Of a DNA stretch of 39,217 nt, positions 17,398 through 25,431 are shown one piece after another. The position numbers and the translations under genes are program-made. Each line of letters begins with the position of its first letter. Within the stretch, counting starts at the first letter, position 1. Source of the stretch: an uncultured Flavobacteriales bacterium (GTDB lineage Bacteria > Bacteroidota > Bacteroidia > Flavobacteriales_E > Vicingaceae). Where the stretch lies: positions 1-39,217 of the forward strand of contig CAJQON010000041.1 of NCBI GenBank assembly GCA_905479995.1, in the 5' to 3' direction. Under the pieces are notes generated by a model that saw nothing but the letters and a program-made list of their open reading frames with translations, was not told where the DNA came from and made no database searches.

Positions 17398-18759
17398 ATG
17401 AAGATGAAAAAAATATTAATAATGGCTGGCTTAAGTTTCGGAGTTCTTTCTGCAAACGCACAGGCTAGTAAAATTGAGTTTGAGCAATACAAACTTAAAA
17501 ACGGTTTGGATGTAATTTTACATGAAGATCATTCTACTCCAATAGTTGCCGTGACGGTATTGTACCATGTAGGTTCAAAAAATGAAGATCCAACAAGAAC
17601 TGGATTTGCTCACTTTTTTGAGCACTTGTTGTTTGAAGGTTCTGAGAATATAGGACGTGGAGAATACATGAAGTTAGTACAAAACAATGGTGGTATATTA
17701 AATGCCAACACTTCTTTTGATAGAACTTTTTACTTTGAAATTTTACCTTCTAACCAATTGGAGTTGGGTTTATGGTTAGAATCAGAAAGAATGTTGCATG
17801 CTAAAATTGATCAAAAAGGCGTTGAAACACAAAGAGAAGTAGTAAAAGAAGAATACCGTCAACGTTATGAAAATACACCTTACGGATCTTTTTTGCCTAA
17901 TCTTTTTAAAAGAGCTTTTGTTGAACATCCTTACCAATGGGTGCCAATAGGATCTTTAGAGCATTTAAATGCTGCAAAAATTGAAGAGTTTAGAGATTTT
18001 TATAAGAAATTTTACATTCCTAATAATGCAACATTATCTATTGCTGGAGATTTTGATAAAAAAGAGTTGAAAGCATGGATTAATAAATACTTTTCAACTA
18101 TACCTAAAGGAAAAGACATTGTTAGACCAACAATTGTTGAACCTAAAAAAATTGCTGAAATAAGAGATGTAATTGAAGATAACATTCAATTGCCAGCAGT
18201 AATGATGGGATATCATACTCCAGCACAAGGTTCAGCAGATGCTTATGCTGTTGATATGGTTGCTCAAATTTTATCACAAGGAAAGAGTTCTAGAATGCAA
18301 AAAAGCATTGTAGATGAGCAACAAAAAGCATTGTATGTTGGAGCGTTTCCTTTTCCAACAGAAGATCCAGGTATGGCTTTGATGTTTGGAATTACAAACA
18401 TGGGAGTATCGGTAGATGATTTAGAAGCTGCAATAGATGTTGAAGTTGCTAAAGTTCAATCTGAATTAATTAGTGATGAAGAATTTCAAAAGCTAAAAAA
18501 TCAAATTGAAAACGATATGGTTTCTGGAAATACTAAAATTGAAGGAATAGCAGAAAGTTTAGCCAATTATTCGGTTTACTATGGTGATGCTAATTTAATT
18601 AATACAGAAGTAGAGCGTTACAATAAAGTTACTAAACAAGATATTATGAATGCCGCTAAAAAGTATTTTACGAAAGAAAATAGAGTGGTATTACATTATG
18701 TTCCTAAAAAGGCCGAAGCACCAGCTAATGAGCCAGAAATGAAGGAAGAAAAAAAATAA
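17398..18759 (+). CDS. M16 family zinc peptidase, active subunit
   Basis: 453 aa. The signal peptide ends ANAQA; either Met1 or Met3 could be the start. The inverted zinc motif HxxEH is HFFEH (72-76), with the distal glutamate ligand in VVKEEYRQR (about 151-152). The later R/Y-type substrate pair typical of one M16 half is not obvious in this protein. This matches bacterial two-subunit M16 peptidases, where one chain carries zinc and the partner supplies substrate-binding residues. The partner gene follows 66 bp downstream. Exported, probably periplasmic, degrading small peptides. Confidence 0.95.
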   Translation: MKMKKILIMAGLSFGVLSANAQASKIEFEQYKLKNGLDVILHEDHSTPIVAVTVLYHVGSKNEDPTRTGFAHFFEHLLFEGSENIGRGEYMKLVQNNGGILNANTSFDRTFYFEILPSNQLELGLWLESERMLHAKIDQKGVETQREVVKEEYRQRYENTPYGSFLPNLFKRAFVEHPYQWVPIGSLEHLNAAKIEEFRDFYKKFYIPNNATLSIAGDFDKKELKAWINKYFSTIPKGKDIVRPTIVEPKKIAEIRDVIEDNIQLPAVMMGYHTPAQGSADAYAVDMVAQILSQGKSSRMQKSIVDEQQKALYVGAFPFPTEDPGMALMFGITNMGVSVDDLEAAIDVEVAKVQSELISDEEFQKLKNQIENDMVSGNTKIEGIAESLANYSVYYGDANLINTEVERYNKVTKQDIMNAAKKYFTKENRVVLHYVPKKAEAPANEPEMKEEKK

Positions 18760-18825
18760 TCGGATAACGCATTTATAATGGAGTTCATTCAGTTGAACAT
18801 TCATTAACTTATAAAATATAAAAAC

Positions 18826-20928
18826 ATGAAAAAAGTATTAGCAATCCTAATCGCAGCAACTATAACTTCAGGAGCTATGGCTCAAAAGTTAGATAGAAGC
18901 AAAAAACCGGTTGCAGCACCTGCACCTGAAATTAAATTAGGTAAAACTGAATCGTTTACCTTACCAAATGGCTTAAAAGTATTTGTGGTAGAAAATCATA
19001 AGTTACCTAAAATAGCTTATTCATTATCGTTAAATAACGACCCATTAGTGGAAGGGGAGATGGCAGGATATGTATCTGCTACAGGTCAGCTTTTAGAAAG
19101 AGGAACCACCAATAGAACGAAACAACAATTAGATCAGGAAATCGATTTTATTGGAGCGTCATTAAGTACAAGTTCTAATGGTGTTTTCGGATCTTCATTA
19201 AAAAAGCACCAAGACAAATTGTTAACCTTAATGGCTGATGTGTTGTTAAATGCAGATTTTAAACAAGAAGAATTGGATAAAATTAAAAAGCAAACAATAT
19301 CAGGTATTGCAACATCTAAAGATAGTCCGGATGCAATTGCTAGTAATGCAAGAGCTGCATTAATTTACGGAAAAGATCATCCTTATGGTGAAATTGCTAC
19401 TGAAGCTTCAGTTGAAGCAATTACTTTGGAAAAGTGTAAAGAATATTACAAAACTTATTTTAAACCAAATGTAGCTTATTTAGCTATTGTTGGAGATGTT
19501 ACTGTTGCAGAAGCAAAGCCTTTAGTAGAAAAATACTTTGGAGCTTGGGAAAAAGGAGATGTGCCAATAAGCAAGTACAGAACACCTGTTGCGCCAACAA
19601 AAACAAAAGTAGCTTTTGTACACAAAGAAGGAGCAGTTCAATCTGTAGTAAACATTACTTACCCTGTTAACTTAAAGAAAAATAGTCCAGATGTAATTAA
19701 AACTAGAGTAATGAATACCATTTTAGGTGGGGGTTCTACTGCTCGTTTGTTTATGAACTTAAGAGAAGGTCATGGATATACTTATGGAGCATATTCAAGT
19801 TTAAGATCGGATAAGTTGGTTGGTAGCTTTAATGCTAATGCCAAAGTAAGAAATGAAGTTACTGATAGCTCTATTACTGAGTTTATGGTTGAGTTAAATC
19901 GCATGATTAACGAAGATGTTACTGAGGAAGAATTGCAAGGCGTTAAAAATTACATGACAGGTACTTTTGCCTATACTTTACAAAGTCCTCAAACAATAGC
20001 GCAATTTGCATTAAGTATTGAAAAGTATAATTTACCAGCAGATTATTATGCTACTTATTTACAGCAGTTGGCAGCTGTTACTATTGAAGATGTAAGAGCA
20101 ATGGCAAAAAAATACATAAAGCCAGAAAACGCTGTTATTTTAGTAGTAGGAGATAAGGCAACTGTAGCTGATAAGTTAAAAGGCTTTGCATCATCTGGTG
20201 AAGTTGATTTTTATGACTCTTATGGTAACGATTATGTTGAACCATTAAAACCTGCTCCAGTAGGAATGACAGCAGAAAATGTAATTGACAAATTTATTGA
20301 GGCCAAATATGGAATGCCTGCTGGTAAAAAACTTGATAAGAAACTGAAGAAAGTTAAAGATGTTACTGTTAAGATGAGTGCTACTATTCAAGGGCAAACA
20401 ATAGATGTGACACGTTACAACAAAGCACCGAATAAATTTTCGATGGCCATGACTATGGGACCAATGGTAATTCAAAAACAAACGTTTGATGGAACTGTTG
20501 GTAAGGTTAGTGGAATGCAAGGAACTAGCGATATAGAAGGCGATGAGTTGGAAGCGCTAAAGAAAAGTTCTGTTATGCATGGAGAGTTGAAGTACAAAAG
20601 CAGCGGAAACAAATACGAATTGCTAGGAATTGAGCCAATTGAAGGAGCTGATGCTTACAAAATTGAAAAAACTGCTAGCAATGGAGATAAGTCTACCGAT
20701 TGGTACGATGTGAAAAGCAACTTACAAGTAAAATCATTAATGGTAAAAGATGGTGGAGAAGAAGCTGGTTCATTTACAATAGTATCTTTATTTTCAGATT
20801 ATAAAGTAGTAAACGGTATAAACTATGCACATAAAATAAAGCAAAGTTTTGGTCCACAAACTTTAGACATGGAAGTGAAGTCTGTTGAGCAAAATACCAA
20901 GCTTGGTGACGATATTTTTGAGCAGTAA
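18826..20928 (+). CDS. M16 family non-catalytic partner with C-terminal LolA-like domain
   Basis: 700 aa. The signal peptide ends GAMAQ. The region matching the zinc motif of the upstream protein (GFAHFFEHLL) reads GYVSATGQLL, so H, E and H are replaced by Ser84, Gly87 and Gln88: no catalysis. It keeps the R/Y pair segment LREGHGYTYGAYSS, which in heterodimeric M16 enzymes is provided by the inactive chain. After about residue 480 a further 220 residues not needed for M16 form a beta-rich region (TAENVIDKFIEAKYG ... DWYDVKSNLQVK ... DYKVVNGINYAHKI) resembling outer-membrane lipoprotein-sorting (LolA/LolB-like) folds. Followed by a terminator, so the pair forms a two-gene operon. Confidence 0.93.
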   Translation: MKKVLAILIAATITSGAMAQKLDRSKKPVAAPAPEIKLGKTESFTLPNGLKVFVVENHKLPKIAYSLSLNNDPLVEGEMAGYVSATGQLLERGTTNRTKQQLDQEIDFIGASLSTSSNGVFGSSLKKHQDKLLTLMADVLLNADFKQEELDKIKKQTISGIATSKDSPDAIASNARAALIYGKDHPYGEIATEASVEAITLEKCKEYYKTYFKPNVAYLAIVGDVTVAEAKPLVEKYFGAWEKGDVPISKYRTPVAPTKTKVAFVHKEGAVQSVVNITYPVNLKKNSPDVIKTRVMNTILGGGSTARLFMNLREGHGYTYGAYSSLRSDKLVGSFNANAKVRNEVTDSSITEFMVELNRMINEDVTEEELQGVKNYMTGTFAYTLQSPQTIAQFALSIEKYNLPADYYATYLQQLAAVTIEDVRAMAKKYIKPENAVILVVGDKATVADKLKGFASSGEVDFYDSYGNDYVEPLKPAPVGMTAENVIDKFIEAKYGMPAGKKLDKKLKKVKDVTVKMSATIQGQTIDVTRYNKAPNKFSMAMTMGPMVIQKQTFDGTVGKVSGMQGTSDIEGDELEALKKSSVMHGELKYKSSGNKYELLGIEPIEGADAYKIEKTASNGDKSTDWYDVKSNLQVKSLMVKDGGEEAGSFTIVSLFSDYKVVNGINYAHKIKQSFGPQTLDMEVKSVEQNTKLGDDIFEQ

Positions 20929-20945
20929 GAAAACCAATTAATTTA

Positions 20946-20983
20946 TAAAAAAAATCCCGTGCCTTTGGTGCGGGATTTTTTTT
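20946..20983 (+). terminator. Terminator of the M16 operon
   Basis: A-rich arm, ATCCCG / CGGGAT stem with wobble-paired inner TGCC-TTT-GGTG, then a run of eight T. It lies about 20 bp past the stop at 20928 and may work in both directions. Confidence 0.92.
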
Positions 20984-21057
20984 GGTGTTAATTTAGTTGT
21001 ATTTCTGTCGAAGTAGAGTTGGTATTTTAATAATTTTGGAGAGAATACATTATGTAT

Positions 21058-21558
21058 TTAATTTATTCCGAAGGTAATTGAGAAACCAGGGAATACTGAT
21101 TTGAAGTTATCAATAAAGATTAATTCTCCTTTTATTTCGATGGTTTTAATAGATTTTATAAATGTTATTTTAAATGTGTTTTCTCCATAATAATTCCCAT
21201 GATTTTTAATTAAATAGCCAAAGCCAAGACCATTCCAGTCTTTTTCTTTTTTATTAAAAATCAAATATTCTGAAGAAATAAAAGTATTAATGAAGGTATT
21301 GAAATTATTATTCAAACCCTCCTCGAAAAAGTAGTTTATTTGAGTTCCTAGCCTAATTTTATATTTTTCTTCTTTCATTAATCTAAGGTCTAATTTAATA
21401 ATAGGACTAACCACATCTTTAACAACCTCACCTCCAATACCTCCTGTTATTCCAATCCACATGAATGACTTTTTATTTTCTAGGGAATCAACTTGAGCAT
21501 ATGAATTTATTGAAAGTGTTATTAATCCTATTAAGAAAAGAGCTTTAATATGTATCAT
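21058..21558 (-). CDS. Hypothetical exported protein, possible outer-membrane beta barrel
   Basis: 166 aa from the ATG at 21558; a longer frame would need a TTG start 7 codons upstream. The signal peptide MIHIKALFLIGLITLSINSY is cleaved after AQ. The mature part has alternating strands with aromatic residues (KSFMWIGITGGIGGEVV, LDLRLMKEEKYKIRLGTQIN, GLGFGYLIKN) and ends in FSITFGIN, in keeping with a small 8-strand outer-membrane barrel. No specific family recognised. A lone gene; 21580-21768 upstream holds only a TGCAC-AAATA-GTGCA inverted repeat. Confidence 0.65.
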   Translation of the reverse strand: MIHIKALFLIGLITLSINSYAQVDSLENKKSFMWIGITGGIGGEVVKDVVSPIIKLDLRLMKEEKYKIRLGTQINYFFEEGLNNNFNTFINTFISSEYLIFNKKEKDWNGLGFGYLIKNHGNYYGENTFKITFIKSIKTIEIKGELIFIDNFKSVFPGFSITFGIN

Positions 21559-21768
21559 AATTTTTTTGTTTTTCAACAATACTCGTTCAAAAAAATCGCT
21601 ATGCGAAATATGCTACTTGCACAAATAGTGCACAGAATAAGATGGGAGTATTTTTTTTACAAAACAGAAAATACAAAACATAGATATTGTTGAATCTTAG
21701 GTTTTGATGTGTATCACCAGATAGATACTTTAGGTTTTTAATTAATAATAAGAGGGGGCAGATTATTC

Positions 21769-22110
21769 TTATTTCAAATAGTTAATACATTCAACGTTTA
21801 AGTAGTTTGCAATGCCTTGGGCTACTTTTAACGTTTTTTTGAGCGATTTTGTTCTAGTCACTTCTATTCTTACTCCTTGTTTATTTCCTTGTAAGTAAAT
21901 AAAGTAAAGTTCCACTCCAATGCTAGATGTATTTACAACAGATATTCCTGTTGCCAAGCGTTTGCTCATGCCTCTTTTTGTAATAGAAACTTGTTTTATT
22001 TCAGGTAAAGGTTGCCATCCATCACTTAATAAAGGAATGCCTAGTATAGCGTACATTTTTTTGTACCTTTTTTCTTTTCTATCAATTACTATGTCTTTTC
22101 CTTTGTACAT
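21769..22110 (-). CDS. Hypothetical small protein, PH-like or membrane-associated
   Basis: 113 aa from ATG at 22110; a TTG at 22125, inside the OmpA gene's stop region, would add 5 residues. The sequence begins MYKGKDIVIDRKEKRYKKMYA, followed by GIPLLSDGWQPLPEIKQVSI and ends ANYLNVECINYLK. The pattern of an input strand, a GxW-PLP-x-x-x-V segment and a C-terminal helix looks like a bacterial PH-type domain found alone in many Flavobacteriia, but no function is known to me. It follows the OmpA gene with a short overlap or 7-bp gap, so it is probably cotranscribed as the last gene of the adhesin cluster. Confidence 0.6.
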   Translation of the reverse strand: MYKGKDIVIDRKEKRYKKMYAILGIPLLSDGWQPLPEIKQVSITKRGMSKRLATGISVVNTSSIGVELYFIYLQGNKQGVRIEVTRTKSLKKTLKVAQGIANYLNVECINYLK

Positions 22111-22117
22111 ATAAGTG

Positions 22118-24445
22118 CTATTCAATTATTATCTGTTTCACAATCTTATTGGGAATGGTATTGGTTAAAAACTCAACGGTACAAGTTTTTGGCGCATGCT
22201 CAGTTGGATTGAAGGTAAGTCGTAGGTTAAGTGGTTCCATACGAGGTATTTCTAATGCTGGTAAATCTATGGTGAAGCCTGGGCAACTAAAGGTTGCCGA
22301 AAATATTTTAAGTGGAGCATCGCCATTGTTTATTATTTTGAGCTGTTTTTCGGTTTGGCCTAATTCTAATTCAATAATAGAATCTCTAAAAGTAAGTAGC
22401 GGTAGTTTTTCTAGCTCGCTGCCATCTAATGCTGTTTGGTTAGTATCGGAAGCTTGTATGGCTATGATTTCTATTTTACGTTCTACCGCAGCACCTGGGC
22501 TATAAACCGAATTACGCTTGTCCTTAATGTCATCACTAATATTTTTTACAGATTGGTACTCTCCAAAAGGAACTTTTATAAACTCTAGTTTAGCTCCATT
22601 TTCGGCAGTTCCATTAATGTAAGGGAGTATTTGGCCATTGTTGTATTGGCTTAGGTAGTTAATTAAACTTGATACTCTACGTAAGGTTAGGTTTACGTTG
22701 TAATCGGATTTAGATAAAGGACTGGCAAACCCCTTAATGGTTAGGGTTATTGTTTTTCCTGCATCTAGTTCTTTAATTAATAGCGGAGTAAAAAGCTTTA
22801 AATCGCTCAACCCTTTGTCAATCTTTTCACTAAACAAATCTTCTATTTCCAATAAAGCATCTTCTTTATCTTCGCCTTTTAGGCCTTTGCTAAACTCTCG
22901 TTTGTATTCGTTGTATAAGCGCGTATAACCTTTGTAGGTTTCTAGATAATTAAACTCAGTTAAAGTATCTCTACTCCGTGGGTTAGGATTGTCATTATGA
23001 AAATATAGTCTAACCGGTAAGTAGCGGTTCAACTCTTCTAAAGTGGTGTATAGTGGTTTAACCGTATCAGGTATTTGATATTCCCAAATGTCGTTGCAAC
23101 AGGTTTCTCCTTTTTTGGTAAAAGAACCAATGCGATTACTTGTTATTAAAGCAGTTTTGTTTCTAATGTTGTAGTAAAAATCATTGGTACTGGTATTAAT
23201 TGGAAAACCCATGTTTTCTGGTTTTTCGAATTTAAGCAGGTCCGTTTTAGACTTAAATACATCAAAACCACCCAAGCCATAATGCCAATTGGAGCTAAAG
23301 TTTAAAACAGTGTCTTGGGCATTGTAAAAAGGAGTTATTTCATCTTCAATGGTATTAATAACATTTCCTGCATTGGCTGGAGCCATAAAATTTCCGTTTA
23401 CATCAGTTCTGGCATACCAAATGTCCATTTGTCCAATTCCTCCAGGTCGGTTAGAAGAGAAGAAGAGCATTTGTTTTCCATCTACCTCGGCAATAGAAGG
23501 CTGAGTAGTAGTGTAGCCCTCTATGTTTACTTTATTTACTTCGCGCGGGGTTTTCCATTCACCATTATCATAATCAATGGCAAAAATCTTACATAAAAAA
23601 TTTCTATCACAACGGGTATAGTAAAAGGTAGTTCCCGATGGATTTAAACAACCGTTTGCAATGTGGTAATTGGGTTCGTTAATTTTCTCTTCTAGTTTTT
23701 CATCGCTTTTCCAATTGTCACCTTGTTTACTTCCTTTAAATAATCTAACCAAGTATAACGAGGTATCTACAACAACATAGTCATCTTTCATTTTTTCATC
23801 TCTTAGCGAAGAAAAAATTACAGTAGTATCGTTAAGTAAAGTTCCGCCTAGTTCACTGCTGTATGTGTTAATAGAGTTTCCCAAATTTTTAATGTCGAGC
23901 GGTAAAGAGTCTCTACGAATTTCAATAGCTGCTTCGCACGATTTAATTTCGTTCATTATTTTTAAATAATAGTAGCCTTTTCTATCTCTCGAAAAATAAC
24001 GTTTAGCACGTTTAAACGATTTTTTTGCATCAGAATATTTTCCATTGTATTTCTGCATGGTAGCATGCCAGTATGGTGCCATTGGAAAATTACGGCCCCT
24101 ATCTTTTCTAAAAATATAATAGTATTTGGCTTCGGCTTTGGCATAATCGTTATAACCTCTTAATGCTTCAGCGTATTTAAAGGCAATATCTAAATAGGTA
24201 GAATCTAAATCTAAAGCTTGTTTGTACCAAATTGAAGCGCCATAAAAATCGCCATATTCTGCAATAAGTTTATCACCTGTTTTTACTAATTGTTTTTGAT
24301 TTTGAGCACTAATATTGATAACGCCAAGGAGCATCACTATCGTTATTGCGAATGTAGTGAAACGAAATGAAGCAATCTCATTAATGTAGAGAGTACTTCG
24401 TTTCAATACGCTTTTATCATATTTTATTAAATGTAATCTGGACAA
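22118..24445 (-). CDS. TPR/PD40/OmpA-family envelope protein; 5' end rewritten by a palindromic insertion
   Basis: 775 codons from a TTG at 24445. Order: signal-peptide-like stretch ending NISAQ (about residue 48), TPR-like helices (about 50-175), PD40 beta-propeller repeats (about 190-470), OmpA C-like domain (about 545-668, IKGFASPLSKSDYNVNLTLR) and a terminal Ig/Hydin-like domain (about 678-775). This architecture accompanies T9SS adhesins and PorP/SprF proteins (PorE-like peptidoglycan anchor). The 5' end is odd: ATG at 24420, 6 bp after the sprF stop, reads MIKAY then TGA because of the 68-bp element at 24341-24408. Removing it gives MIKAIVMLLGVINISAQ in frame, a normal signal peptide. 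Expression now needs TTG 24445 or another rare start, so the gene may be impaired. Confidence 0.85.
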   Translation of the reverse strand: MSRLHLIKYDKSVLKRSTLYINEIASFRFTTFAITIVMLLGVINISAQNQKQLVKTGDKLIAEYGDFYGASIWYKQALDLDSTYLDIAFKYAEALRGYNDYAKAEAKYYYIFRKDRGRNFPMAPYWHATMQKYNGKYSDAKKSFKRAKRYFSRDRKGYYYLKIMNEIKSCEAAIEIRRDSLPLDIKNLGNSINTYSSELGGTLLNDTTVIFSSLRDEKMKDDYVVVDTSLYLVRLFKGSKQGDNWKSDEKLEEKINEPNYHIANGCLNPSGTTFYYTRCDRNFLCKIFAIDYDNGEWKTPREVNKVNIEGYTTTQPSIAEVDGKQMLFFSSNRPGGIGQMDIWYARTDVNGNFMAPANAGNVINTIEDEITPFYNAQDTVLNFSSNWHYGLGGFDVFKSKTDLLKFEKPENMGFPINTSTNDFYYNIRNKTALITSNRIGSFTKKGETCCNDIWEYQIPDTVKPLYTTLEELNRYLPVRLYFHNDNPNPRSRDTLTEFNYLETYKGYTRLYNEYKREFSKGLKGEDKEDALLEIEDLFSEKIDKGLSDLKLFTPLLIKELDAGKTITLTIKGFASPLSKSDYNVNLTLRRVSSLINYLSQYNNGQILPYINGTAENGAKLEFIKVPFGEYQSVKNISDDIKDKRNSVYSPGAAVERKIEIIAIQASDTNQTALDGSELEKLPLLTFRDSIIELELGQTEKQLKIINNGDAPLKIFSATFSCPGFTIDLPALEIPRMEPLNLRLTFNPTEHAPKTCTVEFLTNTIPNKIVKQIIIE
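24341..24410 (-). repeat. REP-like palindromic element inserted in the signal-peptide codons of the OmpA gene
   Basis: About 68 bp forming an imperfect hairpin. Minus-strand pairs: TATTG/CAATA at the ends, AAACGAA/TTCGTTT, GAAG/CTTC, and CTC/GAG near the loop. The wording (GAAGCAATCTC ... and CGTTATTGCGAA on the plus strand) matches the widespread 'attgcgaa...gaagcaatctc' palindrome family that I know from several bacterial genomes. It is flanked by CG on both sides. Its length (68) is not a multiple of three. No second copy was noticed in this window. Confidence 0.7.
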
Positions 24446-25428
24446 GCTCTGTATCGTTTAATTTCAGGTTTAAAACGGTCGATAATGTATATAATAGCAA
24501 ATTCAAATCCACCTCGGTAATTACTAGCCACGTTTAATGATGAGAGGTTAAGGTCATAACTTATTCCAAAATGGAAATCGGCATAATCCATACCAACAGT
24601 AAAATAGGTAGCATCTGAATTTCGATACCAGATACCAGCATATAAAGCCTTATAGTTTCCATTGTTTAAGTGGTATTTTCCTTGTCCACCTACTATAACT
24701 TCTTGGTAGTTGTGTTGTTTTTGAAATAGTATACTTGGCAAAACGTCTATTTTGTCTGATACAGCAAATAAAGCATTGGTGTGAAGGGTAAAGCGTTGAT
24801 GTAATGGGATGTTTTCGCTAAAAAAAGATTGTTGAGGTGTAAGAAGGTTGTGCATGGCAAACCCAGCCGACACTTCTTTTCGTTGGGCTATTTTGTAATT
24901 CCAGCTAACGCCACCATGCAAATTAAAGTAGGTGCCACCTGTATTGCCGAAGTTTTCGCCATTACCTAAAGTTGCATCGTAAAAACTTCCATTGTATTGG
25001 TTGTCAAACTGTAATTCATCGTAATTAATGCTGCGTTGTGTAAAAACAGGTTGAGCTCCAATTTTAATGCTGTGTGACGAATCTAATCGAATGGTGTAAG
25101 ATCCTCCAATACCTATTTGTAAAGTACTAAAGTCAGAATCTCCGGCTTTGTCGTTGTAAACAGATAAACCAGCACCAATATTGCTGTTTAAAATGTTATT
25201 AGCATCGGCACTTAAGCCAAAGGTAGAGTAGGGTGCAGTTACTGAACTCCATTGGGTACGTTGGTTGGCTACAAAGCGGTAATCGCCATTAAAAGCACCA
25301 ATTAATCCGGGGTTCAAGTTTAGAGGAGAGTTATTGAACTGCGAGAAATGAATGTCTTGAGCTACAATTGAGCTAGTACACCCAAAAATTACTGCAATCA
25401 ATGCTATTTTTAATAATCTCCTGTTCAA
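24427..25428 (-). CDS. PorP/SprF family T9SS outer-membrane protein
   Basis: 333 aa. The start is TTG at 25428, 3 bp after the adhesin stop; it gives MNRRLLKIALIAVIFGCTSS, a good signal peptide cleaved after IVAQ. No ATG offers a sensible alternative. The mature N-terminus DIHFSQFNNSPLNLNPGLIG is the family hallmark, followed by a barrel (HGGVSWNYKIAQRKEVSAGF ... GISYDLNLSSLNVASNYRGG). PorP/SprF proteins sit in the outer membrane and help secrete or attach the adjacent type-B adhesin. Here the adhesin gene precedes it and an OmpA protein follows, the usual three-gene set. It is expected to work with the 1177-aa protein. Confidence 0.95.
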   Translation of the reverse strand: MNRRLLKIALIAVIFGCTSSIVAQDIHFSQFNNSPLNLNPGLIGAFNGDYRFVANQRTQWSSVTAPYSTFGLSADANNILNSNIGAGLSVYNDKAGDSDFSTLQIGIGGSYTIRLDSSHSIKIGAQPVFTQRSINYDELQFDNQYNGSFYDATLGNGENFGNTGGTYFNLHGGVSWNYKIAQRKEVSAGFAMHNLLTPQQSFFSENIPLHQRFTLHTNALFAVSDKIDVLPSILFQKQHNYQEVIVGGQGKYHLNNGNYKALYAGIWYRNSDATYFTVGMDYADFHFGISYDLNLSSLNVASNYRGGFEFAIIYIIDRFKPEIKRYRACPDYI

Positions 25429-25431
25429 TTT

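Noticed and set aside
24361-24420. ATG at 24420 as the start of the OmpA protein.
   Set aside because: Its frame stops after five codons (TGA); only removal of the palindromic element would join it to the long frame.
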